From Mailhella massiliensis (lineage in GTDB: Bacteria; Desulfobacterota; Desulfovibrionia; Desulfovibrionales; Desulfovibrionaceae): a stretch of DNA of 64,000 nucleotides. The stretch is taken from NCBI RefSeq assembly GCF_900155525.1, contig NZ_LT706951.1, forward strand, positions 596,508-660,507, read 5' to 3'. Below the pieces are notes generated by a model. That model worked only from the letters and a program-made list of their open reading frames with translations. It made no database searches and was not told the origin of the DNA. A program made the translations under genes and the position numbers. Positions 51,198-61,905 of the stretch are shown piece after piece; position 1 is the stretch's first letter; the number at the start of each line of letters is the position of its first letter.

Positions 51198-51373
51198 AGC
51201 AAATGTCCAAACTGCGGCAGGCTCCGCAGAACATGGGTGCAAGGACACCCGTTTGATTCCTCGGAAAACCGCGCGGCCCCTTCCGGCGGGCGGAAGCCGT
51301 ACATCACGGGCAAAGGGGCGCGGCGCGTCTTCTCGCGGCCTGTGGGCGGGCTTTTTTCAGGTCGCAATCCTCA

Positions 51374-51398
51374 ACGCCGGAGTCTCAGCCTCCGGCGT
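51374..51398 (-). promoter_or_regulatory. Intercistronic hairpin between nadA and nadB
   Basis: Stem ACGCCGGAG (51374-51382) / CTCCGGCGT (51390-51398) just after the nadA stop, without a T run. It may trim or partly stop the transcript, lowering nadB, or be a stabiliser. Confidence 0.4.
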
Positions 51399-51418
51399 CA
51401 TGATACCCTGAAAGGGTT

Positions 51419-52477
51419 CTACCGGCAATGCTCCAGCATACGGACGACGGCGTCGCGGGCGGGGGCCTTCAGTTCCTCTTCCACGGAAACGACGCCCGTA
51501 CCGTCCTCCAGATGCTCCAGCACGGCAAGGAGCTTCGGGGCATCCACCTTTTCCATGTCGGAGCAGGAGGCCTGCGCCAGCGGAATGATATTGATGCGCC
51601 CGGCGTAGCGTTCCATGAGACGATGCACGAGGTGGAACTCCGTGCCTATGCACAGGTTTTTCTCGCGGCCCTCGGCGGCGGCCTTTTCCACTTCCCTGAT
51701 GAGGTAGGCCGTGGAACCTGCGCCGTCGCAGCGCTGCACCACATCCGGCGTGCATTCGGGGTGCACGAGCACGCGGCAGCCGGGGAAGTGGCTGTGGAAG
51801 GCGTCCACCATTTCGGGCTTCATCAGGCTTTCGTGGATGGGGCAGCAGCCCGGCCAGAGCAGAATTTTCGCTCCGCGCACCGCCTCGCTTTCAAGGTCGT
51901 TCCCGGAAGCGGAAATGAACACCTGCTTTTCCCCGGGAATGCCGAGAATGCGCGCCGTATTGCGGCCGAGGTTCCTGTCGGGCAGAAAGAGCACCGTATC
52001 GCCCCGCTCCATGGCCCATTGCAGCATGGTCTTCGCATTGGAGGAGGTGCACACGGCCCCGCCGAAGCGGCCCACCACGGCCTTCACGGCCAGGGAGGAA
52101 TTGACGTAGGCGAGGGGCACCGTCTTCATGCCGAGCGCGGCAAGCTTTTCCAGCACCCTTTCCACATCGGCGGCGCGGGCCATGCGGGCCATGGCGCAGT
52201 CGGCCGCATGGTCGGGCAGAAACACCCGCTGCGTCGGGCGGGCCAGAAGTGCGGCGGATTCCGCCATGAAATACACGCCGCAGAAAACGATGTTGCGGGC
52301 CTCGATGTCGGGGATGCGCCGGGCCAGTTCCAGAGAATCGCCCACGATATCCACATGACGGATGATTTCATCGGCCTGATAGTGATGGCCGAGAATGACG
52401 AGAGCCGAGCCGAACTTCTTTTTCAGCTCCGCGATGCGGGCATGGATCGCATCCGGTCCGCAATTCTTATAATCCAT
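51419..52477 (-). CDS. nadA: Quinolinate synthase
   Basis: A 352-residue enzyme that condenses iminoaspartate with dihydroxyacetone phosphate to quinolinate. ALVILGHHYQADEIIRHVDIVGDSLELAR is the N-terminal substrate region (key motif GHHYQ). Three cluster-binding cysteines are at positions expected for the 4Fe-4S NadA (Cys in NIVFCGVYFMAESAA, CTSSNAK, and the C-terminal CSDMEK region). ATG 52477 with GAGG 8 bases upstream was preferred over the in-frame TTG 52483. It lies between nadC (41 bases upstream) and nadB. Confidence 0.95.
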   Translation of the reverse strand: MDYKNCGPDAIHARIAELKKKFGSALVILGHHYQADEIIRHVDIVGDSLELARRIPDIEARNIVFCGVYFMAESAALLARPTQRVFLPDHAADCAMARMARAADVERVLEKLAALGMKTVPLAYVNSSLAVKAVVGRFGGAVCTSSNAKTMLQWAMERGDTVLFLPDRNLGRNTARILGIPGEKQVFISASGNDLESEAVRGAKILLWPGCCPIHESLMKPEMVDAFHSHFPGCRVLVHPECTPDVVQRCDGAGSTAYLIREVEKAAAEGREKNLCIGTEFHLVHRLMERYAGRINIIPLAQASCSDMEKVDAPKLLAVLEHLEDGTGVVSVEEELKAPARDAVVRMLEHCR

Positions 52478-52518
52478 AGACAAACCTCAAATGTTTTCCG
52501 GTTACCGGTGGGCGTTCA

Positions 52519-53493
52519 TCAGACGCCGCGCTCCATCTTCATGCTGAAATCGGCCGAAGGCGCGGAATGGGTGATGCGCCCCACGGAAATGAAATCCGCC
52601 GGGCGTTCGCGGCAGGCCAGGGCCAGGTCGCGTATGGTTTCCAGCGTCACGCCGCCGCTGATCTCCGCCTCCATGTCGCGGGGAATGAGCGGAAGCACCT
52701 CGGCAAGAAGCGCGGCATTCATGTTGTCGAGCAGAATGCGGTCGGGGCGGCTTTCCACGGCCTCGAGCACCTCGGCCCGGTTGCGGCATTCCACCTCAAT
52801 GGGCGGACAGGGGCTGTAACGGTCGCGCAGGGCCTTCACAGCCCCGGCTATGGAACCTGCCGCGTCGATGTGATTGTCCTTGATCATCAGCATGTCGCCG
52901 AGATTCATGCGGTGGTTGCATCCGCCCGCCACGCGCACGGCGTACTTTTCCAGATAGCGGTGGCCGGGCAGCGTCTTGCGCGTATCGAGCAGGCGGACGC
53001 CCGTGCCTTCCAGGCGCAGAACGTATTCCCGCGTCAGATCGGCCACGCCGGAAAGGTGCGTCATCAGGTTGAGAATGATGCGTTCGGCCTTCAGAAGCTG
53101 TACGGTGCGGCCGTGCAGGCGGGCCACCACGGTGCCGTTTTCCACAAGGTCGCCTTCCCTCACTTCCGCGTGCCACGCATCGGACGGCATACCCGTCACG
53201 GCAAGCACCAGACTGATGAGGGGCAGCCCCACCACCAGCGTGCGCTGCTTGGCCACGATATAGGCGGAAGCCTCCTCCTCGGGGGGGAAGATGCCGAGGC
53301 TGGTCAGATCCGGCCCGTCTTCATCAAGCGCCATGCGTATGAGCCGCACGGCGAAAGCGCAGGCCGTTTCGGAAAACACCGCCGCGGTATCGGCGGGAAC
53401 GGCCACGCCTTCCACAAAAAGCCCGGAGCCCTCAGCCATATTGGAACTTGCCCCTGCGGCGTGAGCATGATATTCAAAATCGTCTTTGGACAT
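52519..53493 (-). CDS. nadC: Nicotinate-nucleotide pyrophosphorylase (carboxylating)
   Basis: A 324-residue quinolinate phosphoribosyltransferase, producing nicotinate mononucleotide from quinolinate and PRPP. LLDTRKTLPGHRYLEKYAVRVAGGCNHRMNLGDMLMIKDNHI is the family signature (key parts TRKTLPG, GGCNHRM, MLMIKDNHI), followed by EVECRNRAEV and ILLDNMN. The start at 53493 follows AGAGGCGG; the longer frame is rejected. About 30 extra residues precede the usual domain. It is the first gene of the nad operon and is divergent from mgtE over a 125-base region. Confidence 0.95.
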   Translation of the reverse strand: MSKDDFEYHAHAAGASSNMAEGSGLFVEGVAVPADTAAVFSETACAFAVRLIRMALDEDGPDLTSLGIFPPEEEASAYIVAKQRTLVVGLPLISLVLAVTGMPSDAWHAEVREGDLVENGTVVARLHGRTVQLLKAERIILNLMTHLSGVADLTREYVLRLEGTGVRLLDTRKTLPGHRYLEKYAVRVAGGCNHRMNLGDMLMIKDNHIDAAGSIAGAVKALRDRYSPCPPIEVECRNRAEVLEAVESRPDRILLDNMNAALLAEVLPLIPRDMEAEISGGVTLETIRDLALACRERPADFISVGRITHSAPSADFSMKMERGV

Positions 53494-53618
53494 GTCCGCC
53501 TCTTTACTTTTTCCTTTCCGGGCGTACCCCGGAACGGCAATCACCGTGGAATGGAGTGAAGCAACAGGCTAGGCGACCTCTCTCGATTCGTCAAGAGTGT
53601 TTGGGGAGAATGCATGAT

Positions 53619-55196
53619 ATGAGTAAAAAAACACAATCGCACATGGAAAAAGAACCCGATTCCCCCATGCTTCAGGCTCCTGAGAATCATCCCCTTCCGC
53701 AGGAAGAGTCCGTGCACGAAGAGCCTTCCCGCCGCATGAAGGAAGAGGAAAGCGCCGCCGCCTTCTACGCCTCCGCTCCCCAGAAGCCCGCCTCGGAACA
53801 GCCCGCGACCGAAAACGCCGCCGCTCCCGGAAAGCCTGAAAAAGACACGGAGGAAGAGGAGGATCTCTCCCAGTACGAGACCAGCGCCCGGGAAGCGGGG
53901 CTGGAACTTTGCGGAAGCGACATCAGCAGCGACGACTTCATTCACCCCGCCGACCGTGCGGAACACCTTGAACAGCTCCCCCTGAACAAGCAGCTGTGCG
54001 TGCTCACGCACCTTTCCACGGAAGAAGCGGCCGAGGCCCTCGCGGAACTCGACGAGGAGGTGGCCGGCGACGTTCTGGAAAACATGGACGCCGACGACGC
54101 GGCCCGCCTCATTGCGGAAATGGACCCCGACGACGCCGTGGACATTCTCGACGAAGTGGAGGAAGGCCACCGCGACATTCTGCTCAGCAATCTTCCCGCC
54201 GACGACGCGGAAGAGCTGCGTATGCTGCTCAGCTTCGACCCCGATACCGCCGCAGGCGTGATGAACACCGACATCATCACCGTGTCGGTGAACTCCACGG
54301 TGGACGAAGCCATCATGCTCATCCGCAGCGAGCTGGAAGAAAAGGAAATGCCCTACTACGTCTATGTGGTGGACAGGCAGGAAACGCTGGAAGGCGTCAT
54401 TTCCCTGCGCGATCTCATGCTGGCCCGGCCCGGCACCATGCTGGCCAACATGGTCAACCAGCAGGACGTCATTTCCGTGCAGTTCGATACCGACAAGGCG
54501 GAAGTCGCGCGCCTGCTCGGCCACTACAACTTCCTCTGCCTGCCCGTGGTGGACAGGGACGATCACCTCATGGGCGTGGTCACGCACGACGACGTCCTGG
54601 ACATCATTCAGGATGAGGCCAGTTCCGACATGCTGGGCATGGTGGGCGCCGGTCAGGACGAAAACGTGGACACGCCCTGGACGCGTTCCATACGCATCCG
54701 TCTGCCCTGGCTCGTCATCAACATGTTCACCTCGTCGCTTTCGGCCTTCATCGTCTCCCTGTTTGAAGGCTCCATCGCGCAGATGGCCCTTCTTGCCGTG
54801 CTCATGCCCATGGTGGCCAATCAGGCGGGCAACACGGGGCAGCAGGCCCTTGCCGTCATGATCCGTCAGCTCGCCACGGAAAGCTTCGATGCGCGCCGTT
54901 CCTGGGGCGCGGTGTTCCGCGAAAGCAAAATAGGGCTGGGCACGGGCATATTCATGGCCCTGCTGGCGTATGCTGGCGTCATGGCCATCAGCGGCAATTC
55001 GCGCCTCGCCTCCGTCATGGGCGTGGCTTTGCTTCTGGACATGCTGCTCGGAGCCATGGCGGGCGGCGCCATTCCTCTGGTGCTGCGCGCTCTCGGCCGC
55101 GACCCGGCGCAGGCTTCCAGCATCTTCCTCACCGCCCTTACCGACTCCGGCGGCTTCTTCATCTTCCTCGGGCTGGCTACCGCCTTCCTGCTTTAG
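53619..55196 (+). CDS. mgtE: MgtE family magnesium transporter
   Basis: A 525-residue magnesium channel. An unusual N-terminal tail of about 90 acidic, Glu/Pro/Ala-rich residues precedes the MgtE N domain (LSTEEAAEALAELDEEVAGDVLENMDADDAARLIAEMDPDDAVDIL, typical DA-rich repeats), a pair of CBS domains (from GVMNTDIITVSVNSTVDEA and GHYNFLCLPVVDRDDHLMGVVTHDDV) and five membrane spans with LMPMVANQAGNTGQQALAVMIR, the pore signature. The N and CBS domains sense Mg2+ and close the channel. ATG 53619 was chosen since GGGGAG lies 10 bases upstream; an ATG at 53610 is too close to that site. A decayed copy of its 3' end lies just downstream. Confidence 0.92.
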   Translation: MSKKTQSHMEKEPDSPMLQAPENHPLPQEESVHEEPSRRMKEEESAAAFYASAPQKPASEQPATENAAAPGKPEKDTEEEEDLSQYETSAREAGLELCGSDISSDDFIHPADRAEHLEQLPLNKQLCVLTHLSTEEAAEALAELDEEVAGDVLENMDADDAARLIAEMDPDDAVDILDEVEEGHRDILLSNLPADDAEELRMLLSFDPDTAAGVMNTDIITVSVNSTVDEAIMLIRSELEEKEMPYYVYVVDRQETLEGVISLRDLMLARPGTMLANMVNQQDVISVQFDTDKAEVARLLGHYNFLCLPVVDRDDHLMGVVTHDDVLDIIQDEASSDMLGMVGAGQDENVDTPWTRSIRIRLPWLVINMFTSSLSAFIVSLFEGSIAQMALLAVLMPMVANQAGNTGQQALAVMIRQLATESFDARRSWGAVFRESKIGLGTGIFMALLAYAGVMAISGNSRLASVMGVALLLDMLLGAMAGGAIPLVLRALGRDPAQASSIFLTALTDSGGFFIFLGLATAFLL

Positions 55197-55789
55197 GCGC
55201 AAGGCCCCGCTCCGCAGCCTCCACGCTCCTCCGCTGCGCCTTCCCCCCCCCGCGAAAGGCGTTCTTCCCGCACGCCCTCACGCACTCGCGCCTTCTCGTC
55301 CTTCCGGCGTCATGAACCGCCGTCATGCCGCGTGCCGGGCGCGGTATGCCGCACAGGCGGCGGGAACATCACCGCCCTGCCGCTACCGGCGGGCCATCCG
55401 CGGCGCTCCCCCTCCGGCATGGGCACGGCGCAGCTTCCGCCATACGTCCGAGCTGCGACGGGCGGAGCCGTTCCTCTGGTGCCGCGTCCCGGCCGCAACC
55501 CGGCGCAGACTTCCGGCATCCTGCCCTTACCGGTTCCGGCGTTTTCTTTCTCTCCCCGGGCCGGACATTCCTGCGGCAAACGCGCAACGCGCTTTCCGAA
55601 TCCGTACCTTCCCTTTTCCCCAGACCTGTGGAACAAGGTATTTTTATATTATTCTGAAATTATTAATCTTTTTTAAAAAAAAACGGCTGACCTTTGCCCT
55701 GCAACCATTTACCAGACTTCCCCAAGACACGGCAAAAAAACATTTATTTCAGATAAATACGCAAGAGTACGGAAAAATCGGCAAAAACT
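55197..55789. other. Gap with a decayed mgtE fragment
   Basis: No intact gene. It holds the mgtE-like remnant at 55380-55575 and an AT-rich stretch at 55630-55690 that may once have been the promoter of the transporter pseudogene. Confidence 0.55.
55380..55575 (+). pseudogene. Degenerate copy of the mgtE 3' end
   Basis: Bases about 55417-55570 align with the end of mgtE (55011-55180): CTCCGGCATGGGC against CTCCGTCATGGGC, GGGCGGAGCCGTTCCTCTGGT against the same stretch with two changes, ACCCGGCGCAG, then CTTCCGGCATC, and GCCCTTACCG, in the same order and spacing apart from two small deletions. The reading frame is broken. It is either a tandem partial duplication or the relic of a second mgtE gene. 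Confidence 0.7.
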
Positions 55790-56954
55790 TTCCCTGCCGG
55801 ATTCGCCCTTTCTCTGGCGCTGGTACCGGCCCCGTGGCAACCGACATGTATCTGGCCTCCATGCCGGACATTGCCGGGCATCCGCATGTTTCCTACGCAA
55901 AGGTGCCGCTCTCGCTGAGCGTCTTTCTGCTGGCTCAGGCGCGGGCCAGCTTTTCTGGGGACCCGTCATCGACCGCTTCGGGCGGAGAATCCCGCTGCTG
56001 TCCGGGCTTGTGCTCTTTGCCGCCAGCTCCTTCTGGGCAGGCTGCTCCGACACCCTGGGCATACTGATACTGAGCCGCTTCATACAGGGGCTGGCGGGCG
56101 CTCTTCTTCTGGTCATCGGCTTCAGCAGCGTCAGCGACGTTGCCCATGGAACAGCCGCCGCAGGCATTTTTTCCGTTCTCATGACCGTGGAAGGGCTGGC
56201 CCCCATCTTCGCTCCCGTGCTCGGCGGCTTCATCGACGAATATCTGGGATGGCGGGCCGTGCTGTGGGCAAGTTCGGCCATGGCTGTTCTGGCCCTCATC
56301 AACAGCATTCTTCATCTTAAAGAAACGCTGCCGCCGGAAAAACGCCTTCCCCTGCACCCCGCCTCCATTCTGAAAACCTACCTGGCCATCACCTGCGACA
56401 AGGGCTTTCTTCTGCCCACGCTGGCCCTTTCGGCCGTCTTCTTCTACCTCTTCGCCTATATTGCGGGGGGCGCGTACCTCTACCAGAGCATTTACAGCCT
56501 CTCTCCCGACACATTCGGGCTCATCTTCGGCATCACCGGCGGCGGCATTATGCTGGGCGCCGTGGCCAGCGGCCGCCTGGTCAAAAAAACAACGGTGGGA
56601 CATACGGCCAGGCTCGGCGTCACGCTCATGGGGCTGGGAACCCTGCTGGCCATGACAGGCCACCTCACCACAGGTTTTCCCGGAATCATGGCCGGTTTTC
56701 TGCTGGCCATGTTCGGCATGGGCATGGCGGAACCCATGCTGGTTTCTCTGGCCATGTCCTCCCAGAAGGGCGCGGCAGGATTCACGGCTGCGCTCATGGG
56801 GGCCTGCCATCTTCTGCTTTCGGCCTTTGCCACGCCCCTGTCGGGCTTCCTCCTGCCCCTCAGTTCCGTCGGCTGGTTCATCTTTCTCCTGCTCTCCGCC
56901 CTCGGAGCGCTGGCCGTCACCGTTCTTGCCTGCCCTGCTCAGAAAAAAAGCTGA
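55790..56954 (+). pseudogene. Bcr/CflA-type MFS multidrug transporter, frameshifted
   Basis: The 3' part (from about 55944) gives an unbroken 12-TM-family sequence: GQLFWGPVIDRFGRR, SRFIQGLAGALLLV, WRAVLWASSAMAVL and AEPMLVSLAMSS. The preceding 100 bases encode PVATDMYLASMPDIAG and SVFLLAQA, the standard Bcr/CflA opening, but in another frame. A one-base loss near 55938-55943 separates the two. A second frame change near 55824-55830 is needed to keep FALSLALV before PVATDMY, and no start codon is visible. Probable inactivated drug-efflux gene; sequencing error is the alternative. An intact-looking frame from ATG 56010 would lack the first two spans. Confidence 0.72.
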
Positions 56955-56970
56955 TACGACAGGCTGCAGC

Positions 56971-57480
56971 TCAGAACAGGGCATCTTCCGCAGCGCGGGC
57001 ACGCTCTGCGGAGGATGCCCTCCGTTCTGCAAACTCCCGGACCATGTTGCGGATCATGGTCAGGTATCGCCCCATGTTCTCCCGTACCGGCGCGGAAAGC
57101 TCCATGCTCCACGCCGACACATCGAGGGGTTCCATGCCCGCCACATGCAGTACGGGACGCCTGCCCCGCAGCGCGGCAAGGTCCAGCGCGTCCAGCAGAT
57201 CGCACTCGTGCAGGGAAAGCCCTCTTCGCCCCTCCCGCACCAGTTCCCGGCGCGAAAGCCGGTACAGGGAACCGGGCGCGCCGCCTGCCATGACGGCATC
57301 CAGCGCCACAATCACGTCGTAGCCCTCAAGCAGGGAAAAGCAGTCCGCCAGCGATGTGCCGAGTTCCAGCATGTCCGCCCCCTTCAGCCCTTCCCCGGCC
57401 AGACGCCTCAGCGCATGTACGCCGAGGCCGTCGTCGCCTTTCAACACATTTCCCATACCGAGCACCAGCACCGAGGCCAT
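56971..57480 (-). CDS. Hydrogenase maturation protease (HyaD/HybD type)
   Basis: A 169-residue endopeptidase of the [NiFe]-hydrogenase maturation family. VLVLGMGNVLKGDDGLGVHALRRL is the characteristic N-terminus, with Glu/Asp nickel ligands expected in GDDG and at LDAV (VIVALDAVMAGG) and His in HVAGMEP. It cuts the C-terminal tail off a hydrogenase large subunit after nickel insertion. The start at 57480 follows AGGAGGGG. No hydrogenase structural gene lies in the window, and the nearest accessory gene is hypC at 11415, so the system is scattered. Confidence 0.85.
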   Translation of the reverse strand: MASVLVLGMGNVLKGDDGLGVHALRRLAGEGLKGADMLELGTSLADCFSLLEGYDVIVALDAVMAGGAPGSLYRLSRRELVREGRRGLSLHECDLLDALDLAALRGRRPVLHVAGMEPLDVSAWSMELSAPVRENMGRYLTMIRNMVREFAERRASSAERARAAEDALF

Positions 57481-58066
57481 GGCCCCTCCTTTTCCCTGCA
57501 TGGTGCCCGCAGAAGAAGCAGAACACCATGATAAAGGCGGTTCCCCCCGGTATCGCGCCCCCGGCGACAACACGGGCCTTTCCGAAAAAAACTCCGCTCC
57601 CTCCCTGTGACGACCTGCTCCGCTTCCCGGACGACGCTCGCCTCATCCGCCCGGCAGGAATGTCCGGCATCGCCCTCCTTTTCCTCGAAGCCCGGCATCC
57701 GTCCCCGTTCACGGCCTCCTGAATGATGTTGCCCAGGTAGTGCAGGAAGGGAACGGGCCTTCCTCGCTGCCGTTTTTCCTCGTCCTTTTCCCCATAAGAT
57801 GACCGGAGCCCCCTCCGTTTTTTCCCCGGGCAGAACGGCATCGGGCAGAACGCACCGCAAAAGTTCCCCGCCTTCCGCACGCCGCTCCGAAAAGCCGCTC
57901 CGCCTTCCGCAACGTCCGCGCCCTTGCTCCGACATGCGGCACGCGCGCCGGCCCACATGCGACAAAGGGCGGCCCCCTCAGGGACCGCCCTTGCAGCAGA
58001 TACGAAAACTCATGCCGGAAGCAGGAAGCGGCGTCTCATGCCGCCGCTTTTTCCCCGAACGCACGG
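57481..58066. other. Gene-free gap
   Basis: About 590 bases. The hairpin at 57967-57990 is the only recognised element. Confidence 0.5.
57967..57990 (-). terminator. Probable terminator of the argH-58067 unit
   Basis: Stem GGGCGGCCCC (57967-57976) / GGGACCGCCC (57981-57990) with one mismatch; on the minus strand TTTGTC follows. Confidence 0.55.
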
Positions 58067-58327
58067 CTAGTAGAAAAAGCTCTCCCCTTCCGGGGTGACT
58101 TCCACATCCTGCGTGATGGGGTCGATGATGCGGCAGTAGCCGTAATTGAGCCATTCATCCAGCACGTTCAAAAGCTCTTCCCGCAGAAAGCCCTCTTCCA
58201 CGGACTGTTCCAGAATCTTCGGGAAACATCCCGCAGGCAGGGGGCGCGGAGCGCTGTGGACGGCCTTTTTCAGCCAGTCCCTTGTTTCCGCAAGCGTGGC
58301 GGGAGCGTGCTTTTTTCTGCGCGGCAT
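58067..58327 (-). CDS. Small conserved-looking protein after argH, unknown
   Basis: An 86-residue protein with a Lys/Arg-rich start (MPRRKKHAPA) and the sequence CFPKILEQSVEEGFLREELLNVLDEWLNYGYCRIIDPITQDVEVTPEG, which suggests two helices and a beta hairpin. Its start codon lies 2 bases after the argH stop, so translation is coupled with argH. Two cysteines are present but not in a metal pattern. I do not recognise a family. Similar short proteins in Desulfovibrio are annotated as hypothetical. Confidence 0.65.
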   Translation of the reverse strand: MPRRKKHAPATLAETRDWLKKAVHSAPRPLPAGCFPKILEQSVEEGFLREELLNVLDEWLNYGYCRIIDPITQDVEVTPEGESFFY

Positions 58328-58329
58328 GG

Positions 58330-59718
<1,389 letters not shown>

Positions 59719-59764
59719 GGTAACTCCAGGTGTTTTCGGGCGCACGGTGCCCATGATAAGCGGG

Positions 59765-59814
59765 AAAAAACAAGGCCCGCAGCCGCCTTCCGGCCAGGGA
59801 AGGCGGCCGCGGGC
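59765..59814 (-). terminator. Terminator-like hairpin between argG and argH
   Basis: A 17-bp stem with one mismatch (GCCCGC and GCCGCCTTCC at 59775-59791 with GGAAGGCGGC and GCGGGC at 59798-59814) followed on the minus strand by TTGTTTTTT. It lies between argG and argH, so argH expression depends on readthrough or its own promoter. Confidence 0.75.
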
Positions 59815-59848
59815 GCGACACGCGGCCCCGGGCGTACCCGGGCCGGGA

Positions 59849-61057
59849 TTACTTCAGAAAGCGGCTCACGCGGTCGGCATAACCGCGGATGCGCAGACCC
59901 TGCAGGCGGATGAAGCCCGCGGCGTCCTTATGGTCGTAGGTGGCGCATTCCTCGAAGGTGGCCAGATCCTGGCAGTAGAGGCTGTGGGGAGAATAACGAC
60001 CCACGGGCCAGGCGTTGCCCTTGTAGAGCTTCAGGCGCACTTCGCCGGTCACGCCGCGCTGCATCTGATCGATGAGGGCCTGCATGGCTTCGCGTTCGGG
60101 GGAGAACCAGAAGCCGTTGTACACGGCGGCCGCGTAGCGGGGGATGATGGTCTCGCGGGTGGCGAGGGCTTCGCGGTCGAGGCAGATGCCTTCAAGATCC
60201 TGATGGGCGATGTGCAGCACGGTGCCGCCGGGGGTTTCGTACACGCCGCGGCTCTTCATGCCCACGAAGCGGTTTTCCACCATGTCGAGGCGGCCGATGC
60301 CGTGTCTGCCCGCAATCTTGTTCAGGCTCATGACCATTTCACGGGGGGTGAGGCGTTCGCCGTTGAGGGTGACGGCGTCGCCCTTTTCAAAGCCGATGGT
60401 GATGTATTCCGGTTCGTTGGGAGCCTGCTCCACCGGCACGGCCATGACGTAGCTGTTGGGGCCGGGTTCTTCCCACGGATCTTCGAGTTCGCTGCCTTCA
60501 AAGGAGCAGTGCAGCATGTTGCGGTCCATGCTGTAGTGCTTGTTGGAGGAGTTGACCGGAATGCCGTGCTTTTCGGCAAAGGCGGTCAGAGCGGTACGGC
60601 TCATGAGGTCCCATTCACGCCAGGGAGCGATGACCTGAAGGTCGGGAGCCAGAGCGTTGATGGAAAGCTCGAAGCGGACCTGGTCGTTGCCCTTGCCGGT
60701 AGCGCCGTGGGCGATGGCCACCGCGCCTTCCTGACGGGCGATTTCCACAAGACGCTTGGAAATGAGCGGGCGGGCGATGGAAGTGCCCATGAGGTAGCGC
60801 CCTTCGTAGGTGGCGCCGGAACGCAGCATGGGATAGATGTAATCGCTTGCAAACTCGTCGCGCAGGTCTTCAATATAGGCCTTGGTCGCGCCGGTCTTCA
60901 GGGCCTTGGGTTCCACGCCGTCGAGGTCGTCTTCCTGACCGAGGTCGGCGGTGACGGTAATGACCTCATAGCCGCGCTCCACGATGAGCCACTTGAGGAT
61001 GACGGAAGTATCGAGCCCGCCGGAATACGCAAGGATCACTTTATTGTTCTTAGCCAT
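59849..61057 (-). CDS. argG: Argininosuccinate synthase
   Basis: A 402-residue enzyme that joins citrulline and aspartate with [17 protein letters not shown] is the N-terminal PP-loop, [14 protein letters not shown] the citrulline/aspartate site, PWREW and GRYSPHSLY the family C-terminal signature. Start 61057 was chosen as the Met before [10 protein letters not shown]; no strong ribosome site is visible except GTGAGG. The upstream leader of about 130 bases contains two short hairpins. Together with argH it completes arginine from citrulline. Confidence 0.95.
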   Translation of the reverse strand: MAKNNKVILAYSGGLDTSVILKWLIVERGYEVITVTADLGQEDDLDGVEPKALKTGATKAYIEDLRDEFASDYIYPMLRSGATYEGRYLMGTSIARPLISKRLVEIARQEGAVAIAHGATGKGNDQVRFELSINALAPDLQVIAPWREWDLMSRTALTAFAEKHGIPVNSSNKHYSMDRNMLHCSFEGSELEDPWEEPGPNSYVMAVPVEQAPNEPEYITIGFEKGDAVTLNGERLTPREMVMSLNKIAGRHGIGRLDMVENRFVGMKSRGVYETPGGTVLHIAHQDLEGICLDREALATRETIIPRYAAAVYNGFWFSPEREAMQALIDQMQRGVTGEVRLKLYKGNAWPVGRYSPHSLYCQDLATFEECATYDHKDAAGFIRLQGLRIRGYADRVSRFLK

Positions 61058-61189
61058 GGCAAAACCTCACAGGCGAAACGCGCCCATGGTTGACGTTAAC
61101 CGCCGCAGCGGAAAATCATGCCGGAAAAACCGGCTTTCTGGCGAATGACGCGCTCCGGCCCCACCGGGGCCGAACGCGGAAGAAACCTT
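61058..61189 (-). promoter_or_regulatory. argG leader with two hairpins
   Basis: In the minus-strand transcript the leader forms GCCGG-TTTTT-CCGGC (61120-61134) and CGGCCCC-GGT-GGGGCCG (61156-61172). Neither is a perfect terminator, though the first has a T-rich loop. A possible regulatory leader, otherwise unexplained. Confidence 0.35.
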
Positions 61190-61218
61190 CTTGTAGGAAG
61201 ATTCTCACTCTTTGTAAA
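61190..61218 (-). promoter_or_regulatory. Candidate promoter of argG
   Basis: On the minus strand TTTACA (61213-61218), a 17-base spacer and TACAAG (61190-61195), about 130 bases upstream of the start codon. Confidence 0.38.
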
Positions 61219-61905
61219 GACCTGTTCCCCGCGCCCTGCCCCGTGCGGATCCGCTCTGCGCGCAAAGGCGGCCCACGGGGCAGGCGCCGCGCTCCGCAGG
61301 GCATGATTCCCCGCCCCGCGCATCGCTCCGAAGGCTCTTTCTACCGCCTTTCTTCTCAGGGAACATCTCGCCGGATTGCCGCCCTTTCCCGGCAGGCCGT
61401 CCCCCTGCCTCTCCCGTCCGCCGGAAGAACGCCGCCCGGGCCGCACAGCCCTTTCCCCCGCCGCCGTACAGAAAGCCCCCTTGCCGGTATCAGCCGCGCT
61501 GCCCGCCTGCGCCCTGTTGCAAAACGCAGGCCTCCCCGTCCGCCCCATCGCCTCTCTGCATCCCCGCCCGCGCTGTCGGCGCGTTTCTCTTTGCCCCACA
61601 ACGTTCCCGCCTCCGCGTCCTCTCCGCCTTCCGCAAAAGGCTCCCTGCTCCCTCAGGTAAAAATCCGCATCTCACAACGCCGCCGGAAATGAACGCTTCT
61701 TCTCCGTCCCCTTCCCGACGGGTTCTCCGCCCGACGCCGGGCACGGCTTCTCCCCGCCTCCGCGCCCTTCCCCTCCGGCAGATGCGAAAGGCGCCCGCCC
61801 GCCCTTTGCCTTCTCCCTCCCAAAGCCCGTTCCGGCCTTTTCCATACGAAAAGGCCGCCCCTGCCCTGCGGCGGAGGCGGCCCTCAAGTCCGGGAAAAAG
61901 GCGGC
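61219..61905. other. Gene-free gap
   Basis: About 690 bases, strongly pyrimidine-rich on the plus strand (61320-61870). The hairpin at 61849-61882 is the only element recognised. Confidence 0.5.
61849..61882 (-). terminator. Terminator of the second TAXI receptor gene
   Basis: On the minus strand GGCCGCC (61876-61882 complement) pairs with GGCGGCC (61853-61859 complement), followed by TTTT, 24 bases after the stop codon. Confidence 0.6.

Noticed and set aside
53494-53618. Magnesium riboswitch before mgtE
   Set aside because: Only 125 bases separate nadC and mgtE, too short for the known M-box, and no matching structure is seen.
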